Of a stretch of 64,000 nucleotides of DNA, positions 26,911 through 35,640 are shown in pieces. The position numbers and the translations under genes were made by a program. The DNA is from Bifidobacterium [indicum] DSM 20214 = LMG 11587 (GTDB taxonomy: Bacteria; Actinomycetota; Actinomycetes; Actinomycetales; Bifidobacteriaceae): assembly GCF_000706765.1 (NCBI RefSeq), contig NZ_CP006018.1, positions 1,178,001 to 1,242,000 on the forward strand, written 5' to 3'. The stretch's first letter is position 1. Each line of letters starts with the position of its first letter. The notes under the pieces were generated by a model, which was not told where the DNA came from, did no database searches, and saw only the letters and a list, made by a program, of their open reading frames with translations.

Positions 26911-27245
26911 ACCGCCATCCCCACATCCGAGAGACGGTACCGGGAGCAGGCGTGCCCGCTGGGACTGATGCCCTCACGGTCCACGCACAAGACCAGGCCC
27001 TTACGGACCAGCTCGGGAAGACGACTACGAACCGTGCTGTCCGCCAGCCTGCGCCCCAACCGCTGCTCCACCTCAGCCTCAACCTCCCACTGCGTGAAAG
27101 GCCCCGGTCTTTCAGAACACAGACGAGACAAGGCCTGCAGGGTAAGAGCCTGCATACGACCAGTCCTTACCTCAGCCGCAGCCGCAAACGACGTCTCAGG
27201 ATTACCCCTTCGCGTCGGAGCGGTTGATACACTGAAATCCGACAT
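26907..27245 (-). CDS. Winged-helix phage protein
   Basis: A 112-residue protein starting MSDFSVSTAPTRRGNPETS. The central part, RMQALTLQALSRLCSERPG to STVRSRLPELVRKGLV, forms a winged-helix domain of the kind used by phage regulators. An in-frame ATG at 27272 is the alternative start. First gene of the early leftward operon after a 195-bp gap. Confidence 0.65.
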   Translation of the reverse strand: MSDFSVSTAPTRRGNPETSFAAAAEVRTGRMQALTLQALSRLCSERPGPFTQWEVEAEVEQRLGRRLADSTVRSRLPELVRKGLVLCVDREGISPSGHACSRYRLSDVGMAV

Positions 27246-27440
27246 TGATTGCTTACCTACTTTCTTTGTCATCGCCGCAGTGGCAGCTGCGGCATTCTTC
27301 TTACTTGGGCAAGAATCAGAGACGATGACGATAGGACTCGAAGCATGATCATCTCTTCCATCGGGGTTGCGACAGGTCCCTCCGGGTGAGACGAAACGAC
27401 AAGTTCGAGCAGTCCTTCACCTAGCCTTAGCCAATCCACC

Positions 27441-27722
27441 TCACGCCACCAGACTGCTGTCAGACAAATCTTGCTTACGCATGGCAGCATCGAACTCAGC
27501 TGATTTGATCAAGTCGTTAAAGGTGATACCCAGCCATTCAGCCACCTGATTCAGATCCTCGGTCGAAAATGGCTTTTGAAACCTGAACCGCTCGTATACG
27601 TATTTCGGGTCCCTGCCCAGTGCCTTTGCCACGTCCTTACCGCTATATCCGCAACGGGCCGCTTCCGCCCTCACTGCCCGGATCACCCGAGTGGAGGATT
27701 GCTTGAGTCTCATTTTTGGCAC
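27441..27722 (-). CDS. HTH regulator, Cro-like
   Basis: A 93-residue protein with a helix-turn-helix around SGKDVAKALGRDPKYVYERF and STEDLNQVAEWLGITFNDLI, arranged like Cro/CI proteins. It is the first leftward gene from the divergent switch region, the usual Cro place. The ATG at 27722 or the one at 27713 may be used. The partner gene across the switch encodes the putative repressor. Confidence 0.72.
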   Translation of the reverse strand: MPKMRLKQSSTRVIRAVRAEAARCGYSGKDVAKALGRDPKYVYERFRFQKPFSTEDLNQVAEWLGITFNDLIKSAEFDAAMRKQDLSDSSLVA

Positions 27723-27788
27723 ATCCTGATAGTGCCATATTTGGGACTATCTGTCAACCAAGAACGGTACTTATTGCAAAAAGTGCCA
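27717..27788. promoter_or_regulatory. Operator region of the phage immunity switch
   Basis: TGGCAC (27717-27722), GTGCCA (27732-27737) and GTGCCA (27783-27788) are three copies of one half-site. The first two are inverted with a nine-base spacer. They lie between the divergent Cro-like and repressor genes and are natural binding sites for one or both. Confidence 0.55.
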
Positions 27789-27802
27789 AAATTGACTACT
27801 AT
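27774..27802 (+). promoter_or_regulatory. Repressor promoter, apparently giving a leaderless mRNA
   Basis: TTGCAA (27774-27779) and TACTAT (27797-27802) are 17 bp apart. Transcription would start near 27809-27810, where the ATG lies. The third operator half-site falls between the two boxes, so the repressor probably regulates itself. Confidence 0.5.
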
Positions 27803-27809
27803 GAGGAAC

Positions 27810-28196
27810 ATGAAAGAGATAGACGCATTCACTGACCAGGCGATCAAAACGATTGAGTCCACCAGGCAGGAAGTGGGCATGACGACTCAGGAACTCATCC
27901 AACGTTCCGGAATCAGACGATCCACGTTCTTCAGAAAGATGCGCGGGGATACCAGCTTCACCACCGAAGACATCGATGCGCTGGCCAGAGCCATGGGAGT
28001 CGACCCATTCCTTATCCTCAGCAACGCGGCCGAAAGAGCCGATGCAACCAAAAGAACCGACATGGATCTCTCCTGGCTCCCCGAGGAGGAGAAGGTGGCC
28101 TACGTGCTCGACAAGGTCAAGGCAAACGACCAGGCGTTGGCGGCCATGAACGACCCGAACAAGGAGAAGGAAGCAGAAGGCGGCGATGGCAGATAA
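27810..28196 (+). CDS. Phage repressor, HTH Xre family
   Basis: A 128-residue protein starting MKEIDAFTDQAIKTIESTRQ. The HTH lies at about residues 20-70 (MTTQELIQRSGIRRSTFFRK, then FTTEDIDALARAMGVDPF). The C-terminal part is short and acidic, unlike LexA-type repressors, which fits inactivation by the metallopeptidase encoded next. An ATG at 27801 is an alternative but would overlap the -10 box. It is divergent from the Cro-like gene. Confidence 0.75.
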   Translation: MKEIDAFTDQAIKTIESTRQEVGMTTQELIQRSGIRRSTFFRKMRGDTSFTTEDIDALARAMGVDPFLILSNAAERADATKRTDMDLSWLPEEEKVAYVLDKVKANDQALAAMNDPNKEKEAEGGDGR

Positions 28197-28638
28197 GGGC
28201 CCGAGGCTCCTGGACGGCCTGATGTCGACGATGACATACGGGCAGATGCGCTGCTACACCGACACCCTGGACGTCACCATCAGCAGCGCACTCCTGCCGG
28301 AAGGCATGACCGGCTTCTACGATGAAGCCACCAGAACCATCCTCATCGACCGTAGGCTTACTTACTGCCAGAAGCGCTGCACACTCGTCCATGAACTCAT
28401 CCATTGGCAGCATGCCGACACCACCCGCTCAGGCGTGTACGGGTCGCGCATAGAGAACCGAGCACGACGAGAGACCGCACTCAAGCTCGTGGACCCAATC
28501 GAGTACCAGACCGCCGAAACCATCTACGAGGGGGACCCCTACCAGATTGCCTGCGAACTTGACGTGACCCTCCAGATTATTCAGGACTACCAACGGATAC
28601 TCGACACAAACCACTCGCACTACAACGCAACACGCTAA
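28186..28638 (+). CDS. ImmA/IrrE-type metallopeptidase
   Basis: A 150-residue zinc peptidase-like protein with the HELIH motif (LVHELIHWQHAD) near residue 67. Family members such as ImmA of ICEBs1 cleave the adjacent repressor to induce the element. It overlaps the repressor gene by 11 bp, so both are made together. The domain MTGFYDEATRTILIDRRL before the active site is typical. Confidence 0.85.
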   Translation: MADKGPRLLDGLMSTMTYGQMRCYTDTLDVTISSALLPEGMTGFYDEATRTILIDRRLTYCQKRCTLVHELIHWQHADTTRSGVYGSRIENRARRETALKLVDPIEYQTAETIYEGDPYQIACELDVTLQIIQDYQRILDTNHSHYNATR

Positions 28639-28709
28639 TCGAATCAGCCATATTCGCCATACAAAACGACTGATGGCCTGCTTACAGTCACAGCGGACAA
28701 GGAACCATC

Positions 28710-29071
28710 ATGAACCCGCTGTCGCAGCCGCATTAGCGCCCGTACTGACGTTGTCAGTCTGCGGCACTGCCGAGACCACGACCAACATGAAGGACAAACC
28801 GGCAGCGATCCCGCAGATTCGCCAAGTTAAACAGTAAGTGAAACATCGTCAAGCAGGTGGACACGAGACCGGCATCACCGGTGAAGACGGCAAGGACGTG
28901 GCCATCTGGACGGTGGTCAAAATCATCCCCGACCCGACCTGCTCAGACCACGAACCTCGACAGCCGGAGCACGACCATTTCGTCGAATTCGACATAACCG
29001 CCACAAGAACCGAGAAATACAATCCCGCCAAATACGGCTCATTGGATGTCGGCACCACATACCAGCGGTAG
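28710..29071 (+). pseudogene. Disrupted phage lipoprotein gene
   Basis: In one frame the sequence reads AVAAALAPVLTLSVCGTAET, a lipoprotein signal with its Cys. It continues to IPQIRQVKQ, hits TAA at 28835-28837, and goes on as VKHRQAGGHETGITGEDGK to a stop at 29071. The only nearby ATG (28710) is out of frame. Lipoproteins beside immunity genes in phages of Gram-positive hosts often block superinfection, which is a possible former role here. Confidence 0.5.
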
Positions 29072-29518
29072 TTCCTCCAGAAAAAGACGCCATACAGTGG
29101 AGCGGGATTTCTGGATCCATGACCGAAGAATCCTGGATGACGCAAAGTCGATAATAACCCTAGTTCCAGCTAATCACCCTATCGTAATAATCGCCGTCAA
29201 TCCTTTTTTAATTCACCATATCCCAGACAGCTTCTAGGCAAGACACGAGAGACAACAATCTCAAAAAGCCTCAGAAATTTCTAAAACAAAAGGCCGAACA
29301 TGAATGCATGAAAGGTGAACGCTATTCGCAGATTTGCCAAAGTCTTTCAGACAGTAGCGCCGGGGACGAAAACGGACAATCCGCGTCAACTTACTCATCA
29401 TGCTCTTTCAAACCACCAGCGCTTCACCCTCCTTGCTGCGCGGAACAGGTCCTCTTCACCCCGCACAAAAGCTTTTGTTAGGCTTGCTTCGTCAGTGTAG
29501 GCAAAAGAAAGGGATATC
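29072..29518. other. Stretch without recognisable gene
   Basis: This AT-richer segment has no frame I trust on either strand and no integrase or recombinase homology. It is where the right end of a prophage, with integrase and attachment site, would be expected, so it is probably decayed. Confidence 0.5.
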
Positions 29519-29770
29519 ATGACCAACCCCGAACAGGACCAGAGGCCCTCGAAGGCGCCGAATCCGCTTCCTGAGCCCAAGAAGGAAGAGAAGAAACCGG
29601 ATAAAAAGGCAAAGTGGCCCAGTATCCTCATAGCAGCGCTTGCCGCTATGGTAGCCGCCAATGTGGGCAGCGGACTTTCTCACCGCACCAAGGCGGAAGC
29701 CCCCGTTTCCGTGGTTTCCCAGCAGATGCAGACAGCACCAGACGTGATGCAGCAGAGCCTGGGCATGTGA
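29519..29770 (+). CDS. Small single-pass membrane protein
   Basis: An 83-residue protein. The first 38 residues are polar and Lys/Pro/Glu-rich (PLPEPKKEEKKPDKKAKW), then one hydrophobic helix (PSILIAALAAMVAANVGSGL), then a polar tail ending VMQQSLGM. GAAAGGGATATC precedes the ATG and a good terminator follows. Function unknown. Confidence 0.6.
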   Translation: MTNPEQDQRPSKAPNPLPEPKKEEKKPDKKAKWPSILIAALAAMVAANVGSGLSHRTKAEAPVSVVSQQMQTAPDVMQQSLGM

Positions 29771-29796
29771 CACCCCCCTATCGACTGCATAAACCT

Positions 29797-29826
29797 GGCC
29801 CCGCTCCGTCGGGGCCTCTTCTTTTC
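29797..29826 (+). terminator. Intrinsic terminator
   Basis: GGCCCCG (29797-29803) pairs with CGGGGCC (29810-29816) and is followed by TCTTCTTTTC. It ends the small membrane protein gene. Confidence 0.85.
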
Positions 29827-30008
29827 TGCATGGCTCCTGTCGAGGCGTCCGGAACAACGAGGTTCGACACGATCAGCATGACGGCACAGTGACAAACAGC
29901 CGACTCGACTCGGTGTTGCAACTCCCATGATATTTGCAATTCTCCGATAATTAGCTGGCACAATTACCCATCAGGAATACAGGAGTCGACTCTGTGCGCT
30001 TATGATTC

Positions 30009-30312
<304 letters not shown>

Positions 30313-30453
30313 TCGGTTGCATTCTTCACTTCAATACCCGCTTTGCCATTCGCAGCTGCATACACTGACAGAAAAGGCAGTCATATAGCCCTCGAGATTC
30401 GGGCGGACTTCTTCTTCCCCGGACCTTCTGGGCGCTTACAGGCGGGAGTTGAC

Positions 30454-31530
30454 ATGAACAGTAAGCAGAACAGAAGAAACGGTCGGCATCAGGATCGGTA
30501 CAGGATTCACAGTGACGATACAGGGCAACCGAGGCGCCCGGACGCAGACAAGATGGATGAAGCCCCATCTACAGCGCCAGATGAGCCGCTGTTGCCGGAA
30601 CCGGGCGTGGACCAACAGCAAAACCCGGAAAATGCAGAAGAAGGTAGCCACGCCTCCAGCCGGTCCGATGCCCACGACGCCGGAAGAGAAAAGACCGAAA
30701 CCACGAGGACCGACGAAGACCACTCCTTCTCAGGCGAATCAGGCACGGCGAGCACAGATGAACCCGGAGCCACAGAATCCGCACCCGATGAAGATGAGCA
30801 AGAAAGGACATCAGCAGCGGAAACCGATTCCGGTGAGGATAAACCTGACACGGAAGGACCCGATCGGAAACCGGAAGCCAAAGACGGAGCAGACGGCGAA
30901 GGTCCTGCTGTTCCCGATCGCGAGAGGCCCAAGCCCGATATGAGTCGAGCGGATGCAGCCGAGGTCGGCAAGGCAGGTCGCGTCAAGGATGACTCGCCAC
31001 GAACAAGCCGACCAGATGATCCGCACAACGACAAGAAGCAGGCAGGTACCGGGACCACCGGCAAGCGCGGCAGGACCAAGAATCTCGGTTCCTTCTACCT
31101 CGGCCTAGCAGCCGCTTTCCTGGTAGCCGCCTTGGGACTCAGCCTGAGCACCCTACCCATCTTCTTCTCCATCCCCTTGGCTGCGGTCCTCTTCGGAATC
31201 GGCATCTGGTTGCTTTCTTACGCCAGCCTCCAATCCCCCGACCAGGCACCGGAACCAGGATCCGGAGCCGACCGGCACACTGCGACGGTTGTGATAACGG
31301 CGGTCCTCCTGGTCCTCCAGACATTCATCATGGACGTTTTCATCTTTACCAGGATGGGGTCGGTCCAGAAGTACCAGAACCCGGTCATCATCACCTGGAT
31401 TCTTGCCACCGTGGTCGAAACCATCGCCGCCTTCGCCTTGATCTACCGCCACAACCCTTCTTCCAAGGCCCCGAAACCTCAGCCCAAGGAGGATGCTGAT
31501 CAACAGGAGATGTTGCCTCCGAAACAATGA
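30454..31530 (+). CDS. Membrane protein with long polar N-terminal tail
   Basis: A 358-residue protein I do not recognise. Residues 1-215 are strongly polar, rich in Glu, Asp, Pro, Ser, Arg and Lys, and probably disordered. Four hydrophobic helices follow: SFYLGLAAAFLVAALGLSL, IFFSIPLAAVLFGIGIWLL, ATVVITAVLLVLQTFIMDVF and VIITWILATVVETIAAFALI. The C-terminus is short and polar. The long tail is on the same side of the membrane as the C-terminus. ATG 30454 with GGCGGGAG fits; the frame is open to 30343. Confidence 0.7.
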   Translation: MNSKQNRRNGRHQDRYRIHSDDTGQPRRPDADKMDEAPSTAPDEPLLPEPGVDQQQNPENAEEGSHASSRSDAHDAGREKTETTRTDEDHSFSGESGTASTDEPGATESAPDEDEQERTSAAETDSGEDKPDTEGPDRKPEAKDGADGEGPAVPDRERPKPDMSRADAAEVGKAGRVKDDSPRTSRPDDPHNDKKQAGTGTTGKRGRTKNLGSFYLGLAAAFLVAALGLSLSTLPIFFSIPLAAVLFGIGIWLLSYASLQSPDQAPEPGSGADRHTATVVITAVLLVLQTFIMDVFIFTRMGSVQKYQNPVIITWILATVVETIAAFALIYRHNPSSKAPKPQPKEDADQQEMLPPKQ

Positions 31531-31659
31531 CCGACGGAAAATGAGACCGGCTGTGCATCCCCAAAAGCCATCCCGACAGCATAGGGCGTGAATGCAAAAG
31601 GTGCATCATCTGCGCCATCTGCATCTTTTGCATCCTCGCCCGCACCAGATGCTGAGATA

Positions 31660-31695
31660 AATGGGTGGGGCATTGATTCTCATGCCCCACCCATT
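31660..31695 (+). terminator. 14-bp perfect hairpin upstream of the aldolase gene
   Basis: Bases 31660-31673 and 31682-31695 are perfect reverse complements with an eight-base loop. No T-run follows. It ends the membrane protein transcript or acts in the aldolase leader. Confidence 0.55.
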
Positions 31696-31826
31696 CGCCA
31701 CATCCGCACCCGTCCAGCCACATCTCCCACCTGCACCACATGGGAGCCCTAAGCCATATGCTGATAGAGATTGGCACACGTGTCACCGGCAAAACCCGGA
31801 ATGAAGACCGGACAGAAAGGACAGCC

Positions 31827-32852
31827 ATGCTCTCATTCGTCAACGACTATTCCGAAGGCGCCCATCCCGCAGTCCTTCAGCGGCTGATCGACACCAACAT
31901 GGAGCAGCTCCCCGGATACGGCAGGGACCGGTATTGCAGCTCGGCAGCACGCAAAATAGCCGAAGCCTGCTCCTGCCCCCAGGCCCAGGTCTTCTTCATG
32001 GCGGGTGGCACACAGACCAATCAGACCATCGTCTCCTGCATCCTCAAGCCTTGGCAGGGCCTTGTCGCCGCGGATACCGGACACGTGAACGTCCACGAAG
32101 CGGGGGCCATCGAGGCAGTCGACCACAAGGTCCTTACGGTCGAGGGAGACCGGGGGAAGATTCGCCCTGACACCCTGGATTCATACCTTGAAGGGTTCTA
32201 CGCCGACGGCAACCACGAGCAGATGGTCTTCCCCGGCATGGTGTACATATCCCACCCCACCGAATACGGCACGCTCTACACCCGGCAGGAACTTGAGCAG
32301 CTCTCTGATATCTGCCACCGGTATGAGATCCCCCTCTATCTGGATGGCGCCCGGCTGGGATACGGCCTGGTGGCACCGGGGACGGATGTGGACCTGGACG
32401 ACATCGCCGCCCTCTGCGACATCTTCTATATCGGTGGAACCAAGGTGGGCGCCCTCTGCGGTGAGGCCGTGGTCTTCCCCAAGGGTGACGCCCCAGAGCA
32501 TATGAGCACGATGATCAAGCGGCGTGGGGCCCTCCTGGCCAAGGGAAGGCTGCTCGGCATACAGTTTGATGCCCTCTTCACCGATGACCTGTACAAGCGG
32601 ATAAGCCGCAATGCCATCGACACCGCCACAATGATCAAGGAGGCCTTGAGAGAGAGGGGCTATCAGATCTATATGGACTCCCCCACCAATCAGACCTTCG
32701 TGCGCCTGGACAACAGGAAGATGGAGGAGCTGGCAGAGCATGTGGCATTTGACTTCTGGGAGCGCAGCGATGCCGACCACACAATCATCAGGTTCGCCAC
32801 ATCCTGGGCCACATCAATCGAGGACACCAAGGCCCTGATTGATCTGCTCTGA
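31827..32852 (+). CDS. ltaE: Low-specificity L-threonine aldolase
   Basis: A PLP enzyme that splits L-threonine or allo-threonine to glycine and acetaldehyde. The 341-residue product has MLSFVNDYSEGAHPAVL at the start, the cofactor region FFMAGGTQTNQ, PLYLDGARLG with the PLP-contacting Asp, and YIGGTKVGALCGEA with the Schiff-base Lys near residue 207. AGAAAGGACA precedes the ATG at 31827. It is a single-gene unit with the hairpin at 31660 upstream. Confidence 0.92.
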   Translation: MLSFVNDYSEGAHPAVLQRLIDTNMEQLPGYGRDRYCSSAARKIAEACSCPQAQVFFMAGGTQTNQTIVSCILKPWQGLVAADTGHVNVHEAGAIEAVDHKVLTVEGDRGKIRPDTLDSYLEGFYADGNHEQMVFPGMVYISHPTEYGTLYTRQELEQLSDICHRYEIPLYLDGARLGYGLVAPGTDVDLDDIAALCDIFYIGGTKVGALCGEAVVFPKGDAPEHMSTMIKRRGALLAKGRLLGIQFDALFTDDLYKRISRNAIDTATMIKEALRERGYQIYMDSPTNQTFVRLDNRKMEELAEHVAFDFWERSDADHTIIRFATSWATSIEDTKALIDLL

Positions 32853-32983
32853 TTGAACCTGGTCAGGCACGGAGCGTGTGACGACACGACCCCGACTTCG
32901 TCCCACCCATCGGTATACTGGTACAGCACCGCCCGCGATTGCCGGGCTGTCGATGTCGTCGTTCCAGCGGAACCGTCATCAGT

Positions 32984-33056
32984 GCGGGCATAGCTTAGTT
33001 GGTAAAGCGCGACCTTGCCAAGGTCGAGACCGCGGGTCCGAGTCCCGTTGCCCGCT
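32984..33056 (+). tRNA. tRNA-Gly (GCC)
   Basis: The acceptor GCGGGCA pairs with TGCCCGC, the anticodon GCC sits in CTTGCCAAG, and the T-arm is GGGTCCGAGTCCC-like. CCA is encoded at 33057-33059. A TATACT hexamer at 32914-32919 may be its -10 box. Confidence 0.95.
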
Positions 33057-33147
33057 CCACTCCCCACTCCTTCCTTTTTGACATATTCTCCCTGGCGCAG
33101 TTGGACCCGGAAGTCCCCTGTACCGGCTCCGGGCCCATCGCCACCTA

Positions 33148-34011
33148 TCAGTATGAGAAGGCAGGGACGGCGGCCCCCTTGTAATACCGGTTGATGGCGT
33201 CGGCCACATACTTGCTGTGATAGGCGGAAACCAGGGTCTTCATGTCCGGACGTTCCTTGTCGGCGGCCCTGGCCACGATGATGTTGACATAGGGGTGGTT
33301 GGCAGGTGATTTGAGACCGCCCGGCACCTGGTAGATGGCATCGTCAACCTTCATGCCGGCATCGATGATGAAGTTGGTGTTGGTGATTCCAGCGGCATAG
33401 TCGGGCAGCAGATTCACGATGCCGGTCGGATCCACCTGGTCCAGGACCAGACCCCGCGGATTGCCCACAACATCTTCCGGTACCGGTGTGGTGGCCTTGG
33501 GGTCACGCAACGTAATCAGCCCGGCACTGTCCAGGACCTTCAAGGCCCGCCCCAGGTCTATCGGATCATTGGGGATGGCCAGACGCTCACCCGGTTTGAT
33601 CTGGTCGACGCTGGCGTAACGCTTGGAATAGAGGTTGAGCGGGGAGATGTAAGTGTCGCCTACAGCAGCGAAGTGGTACCCGTTCTTCCTGGACTCCTGC
33701 TCCATGAAGGCATAGTGCTGGAAGGCGTTGAGATCCGTCTCCTTATTCGCCAAGGCCTGGTTGGCGTATCGCCCGTACTGGAAGGACTTCAGCCTCACCC
33801 GGATTCCGGTGTTGCGGGCATCAAGCTCATGCTGGACTGCCTTCCATATCTCCTCGTCCGCATTGCCCACGACACCGATGCTGATTTCCCGCTCCCCCTG
33901 GGTCGGCCGGTTGATACGGACGTATGCAACGCCCATCAGGATGGCCACAACTACCATGAGCACGGACACGACAGCCAGTTCCCTCTTGGCCCTGGTTCTT
34001 CTGTTTGCCAT
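33148..34011 (-). CDS. metQ: Methionine ABC transporter substrate-binding protein, copy 2
   Basis: A NlpA/MetQ family binding protein of 287 residues. Binding-domain features are ISIGVVGNADEEIWKAV, NAFQHYAFME, and PLNLYSKRYASVDQI. The N-terminus RAKRELAVVSVLMVVVAILM is a hydrophobic anchor without a lipobox Cys, so it is probably held by the helix rather than as a lipoprotein. It is the last gene of metN-metI-metQ-metQ and an evident duplicate of its neighbour. Confidence 0.9.
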   Translation of the reverse strand: MANRRTRAKRELAVVSVLMVVVAILMGVAYVRINRPTQGEREISIGVVGNADEEIWKAVQHELDARNTGIRVRLKSFQYGRYANQALANKETDLNAFQHYAFMEQESRKNGYHFAAVGDTYISPLNLYSKRYASVDQIKPGERLAIPNDPIDLGRALKVLDSAGLITLRDPKATTPVPEDVVGNPRGLVLDQVDPTGIVNLLPDYAAGITNTNFIIDAGMKVDDAIYQVPGGLKSPANHPYVNIIVARAADKERPDMKTLVSAYHSKYVADAINRYYKGAAVPAFSY

Positions 34012-34056
34012 CTTCTTCCCCTCTTCCCGGACTGCGCGCCGCCCCGTTCCCGCCTG

Positions 34057-34935
34057 TCAAACCTTGAAGGCCGGCACACAGGCCCCCTTGTACACCCTGG
34101 TGATTGTGTCGGCCACCAGCTTGGAGTGGTAGGCCTTGACCACCTTGGCATAGGTCGGATTGTCCTTCTGATCACTGGTTGTAACGATGATGTTGATATA
34201 AGGCTTATTGGCCGGATTCTGCAGGTCGTATGGGACCTCGTGGATGGCATCGTGCACACTCATGCCCGCATCAACGACGAAATTGGCATTGGTCACCCCA
34301 CCGGCATAATCGGGCAGGAGGTTGAGGATCCCCGCCGGATCCACCTGCTCCAACCGGAGATGCTTGGGGTTCTCAACCACATCCTCAGGCAGGGGGTTGG
34401 TGGCCTTGGGGTCGCGCAGACCAATCAGTTTGGCATCTGCCAGGACCTTCAATGCGCGACCCATGTTGGTGGCGTTGTTGGGGATGGCCACCTTGTCGCC
34501 ATCCTGGAATTGGGAGGGCTTGGAGTACCTCCGTGAGTAGAGGTTCATCGGAGAAATGTAGGTGTCCCCGATGACCGAGAGCTTGTAGTGGTTCGTTCTG
34601 GCGTCATCCTCCAGATAGGCATAGTGCTGGGCGGCATTGAGGTCCACCTCCCGGTTGGCCGTGGCCTGGTTGACGTAGATGGCATCCTGGAAGGGCTTCA
34701 GCCTAATCCTGATATATTCGTTCCGGCGGTCCAGCTCCTGCTGGACCGCCTTCCATATCTGATCATCGGAACTGCCGATGACCCCTATGGTGACCGTCTG
34801 GGCCCCGGCACCGGTGCGATCCAGGTGGAGGTCGACCCCCACGACTGCCGCCAGGAGAAGCATCATGACCAGGCTCAGGACCGCCAGCTCCTTCTTTGCC
34901 CGGCTTTTCCGACCCGTACGTTTGGTTTGTGCCAC
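34057..34935 (-). CDS. metQ: Methionine ABC transporter substrate-binding protein, copy 1
   Basis: A 292-residue MetQ paralogue with VTIGVIGSSDDQIWKAVQQE, NAAQHYAYLED and SPMNLYSRRYSKPSQF. Like its neighbour it has an N-terminal helix (KKELAVLSLVMMLLLAAVVG) but no lipobox Cys. Two binding proteins sharing one permease and ATPase suggest a spread of ligands, for example L- and D-methionine or oxidised or derivatised forms; that is inference. Confidence 0.9.
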   Translation of the reverse strand: MAQTKRTGRKSRAKKELAVLSLVMMLLLAAVVGVDLHLDRTGAGAQTVTIGVIGSSDDQIWKAVQQELDRRNEYIRIRLKPFQDAIYVNQATANREVDLNAAQHYAYLEDDARTNHYKLSVIGDTYISPMNLYSRRYSKPSQFQDGDKVAIPNNATNMGRALKVLADAKLIGLRDPKATNPLPEDVVENPKHLRLEQVDPAGILNLLPDYAGGVTNANFVVDAGMSVHDAIHEVPYDLQNPANKPYINIIVTTSDQKDNPTYAKVVKAYHSKLVADTITRVYKGACVPAFKV

Positions 34936-34959
34936 TCTGCTCGACCCTCCACCCGGCGC

Positions 34960-35640
34960 TCAGTGCTCGATGACCTCGGCCAGGAGCCGGCCGAAGAGTT
35001 CAATCAGGGCAATGAAAATGACCAGAACGATGATTGTGGCCATAGTCACGTCATACATGTACCGCTGGTAGCCCAGCCGGATGGCGAAGTCCCCCAGCCC
35101 GCCTCCGCCCACGATACCCACGGTGGCCGTCTCCCCCACCAGACTGACGATGGTGATTGTGGTCACCCGGATGATGGCCGGGATGCTTTCACGAAGATAC
35201 ACGTGCCAGATAATCTGCCAGGTGGACATGCCCATGGATTCCGCGGCCTCGATGTATCCCGGATCCAGACCCGCCAGGGCGGACTCTATCTGTCTGGAAA
35301 AGAAGGGGGTGATTCCCACAACCAGGGGGAAGATGGCACCCTTGGGCCCGATGGCCGTCCCCATCAACAGCCTGGTCAACGGCACCAGGGCGGCCGCCAG
35401 GATGATGAAGGGGATGGATCTGAACAAGTCGATCAGTTTGTCGAGGACATTGAAGACCAGACCGTTGCGCCTGATGCCGTTGCGGCGGGTCACAATCAGG
35501 CCCACACCGATAATCAGGGACAGGACGAAGGAGATGACTCCGGATACCCCGACCATGACCAGGGTCTGGACCAGGCTGTCGAAGAACTCGGGAAGCCGGC
35601 TCATCACATTGGGGAACCAGGCGGTAAGCAACGATGTCAT
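34960..35640 (-). CDS. metI: Methionine ABC transporter permease
   Basis: A 226-residue MetI permease with five or so membrane helices. The EAA loop for the ATPase reads YIEAAESMGMSTWQIIWHV near residue 135. Its ATG overlaps the metN stop (ATGA), so the two are coupled. Confidence 0.93.
   Translation of the reverse strand: MTSLLTAWFPNVMSRLPEFFDSLVQTLVMVGVSGVISFVLSLIIGVGLIVTRRNGIRRNGLVFNVLDKLIDLFRSIPFIILAAALVPLTRLLMGTAIGPKGAIFPLVVGITPFFSRQIESALAGLDPGYIEAAESMGMSTWQIIWHVYLRESIPAIIRVTTITIVSLVGETATVGIVGGGGLGDFAIRLGYQRYMYDVTMATIIVLVIFIALIELFGRLLAEVIEH

Noticed and set aside
32984-33056. tRNA-Gly as the right attachment site of the prophage
   Set aside because: No copy of its 3' end is visible near the left edge, and ordinary host genes lie between it and the phage region.
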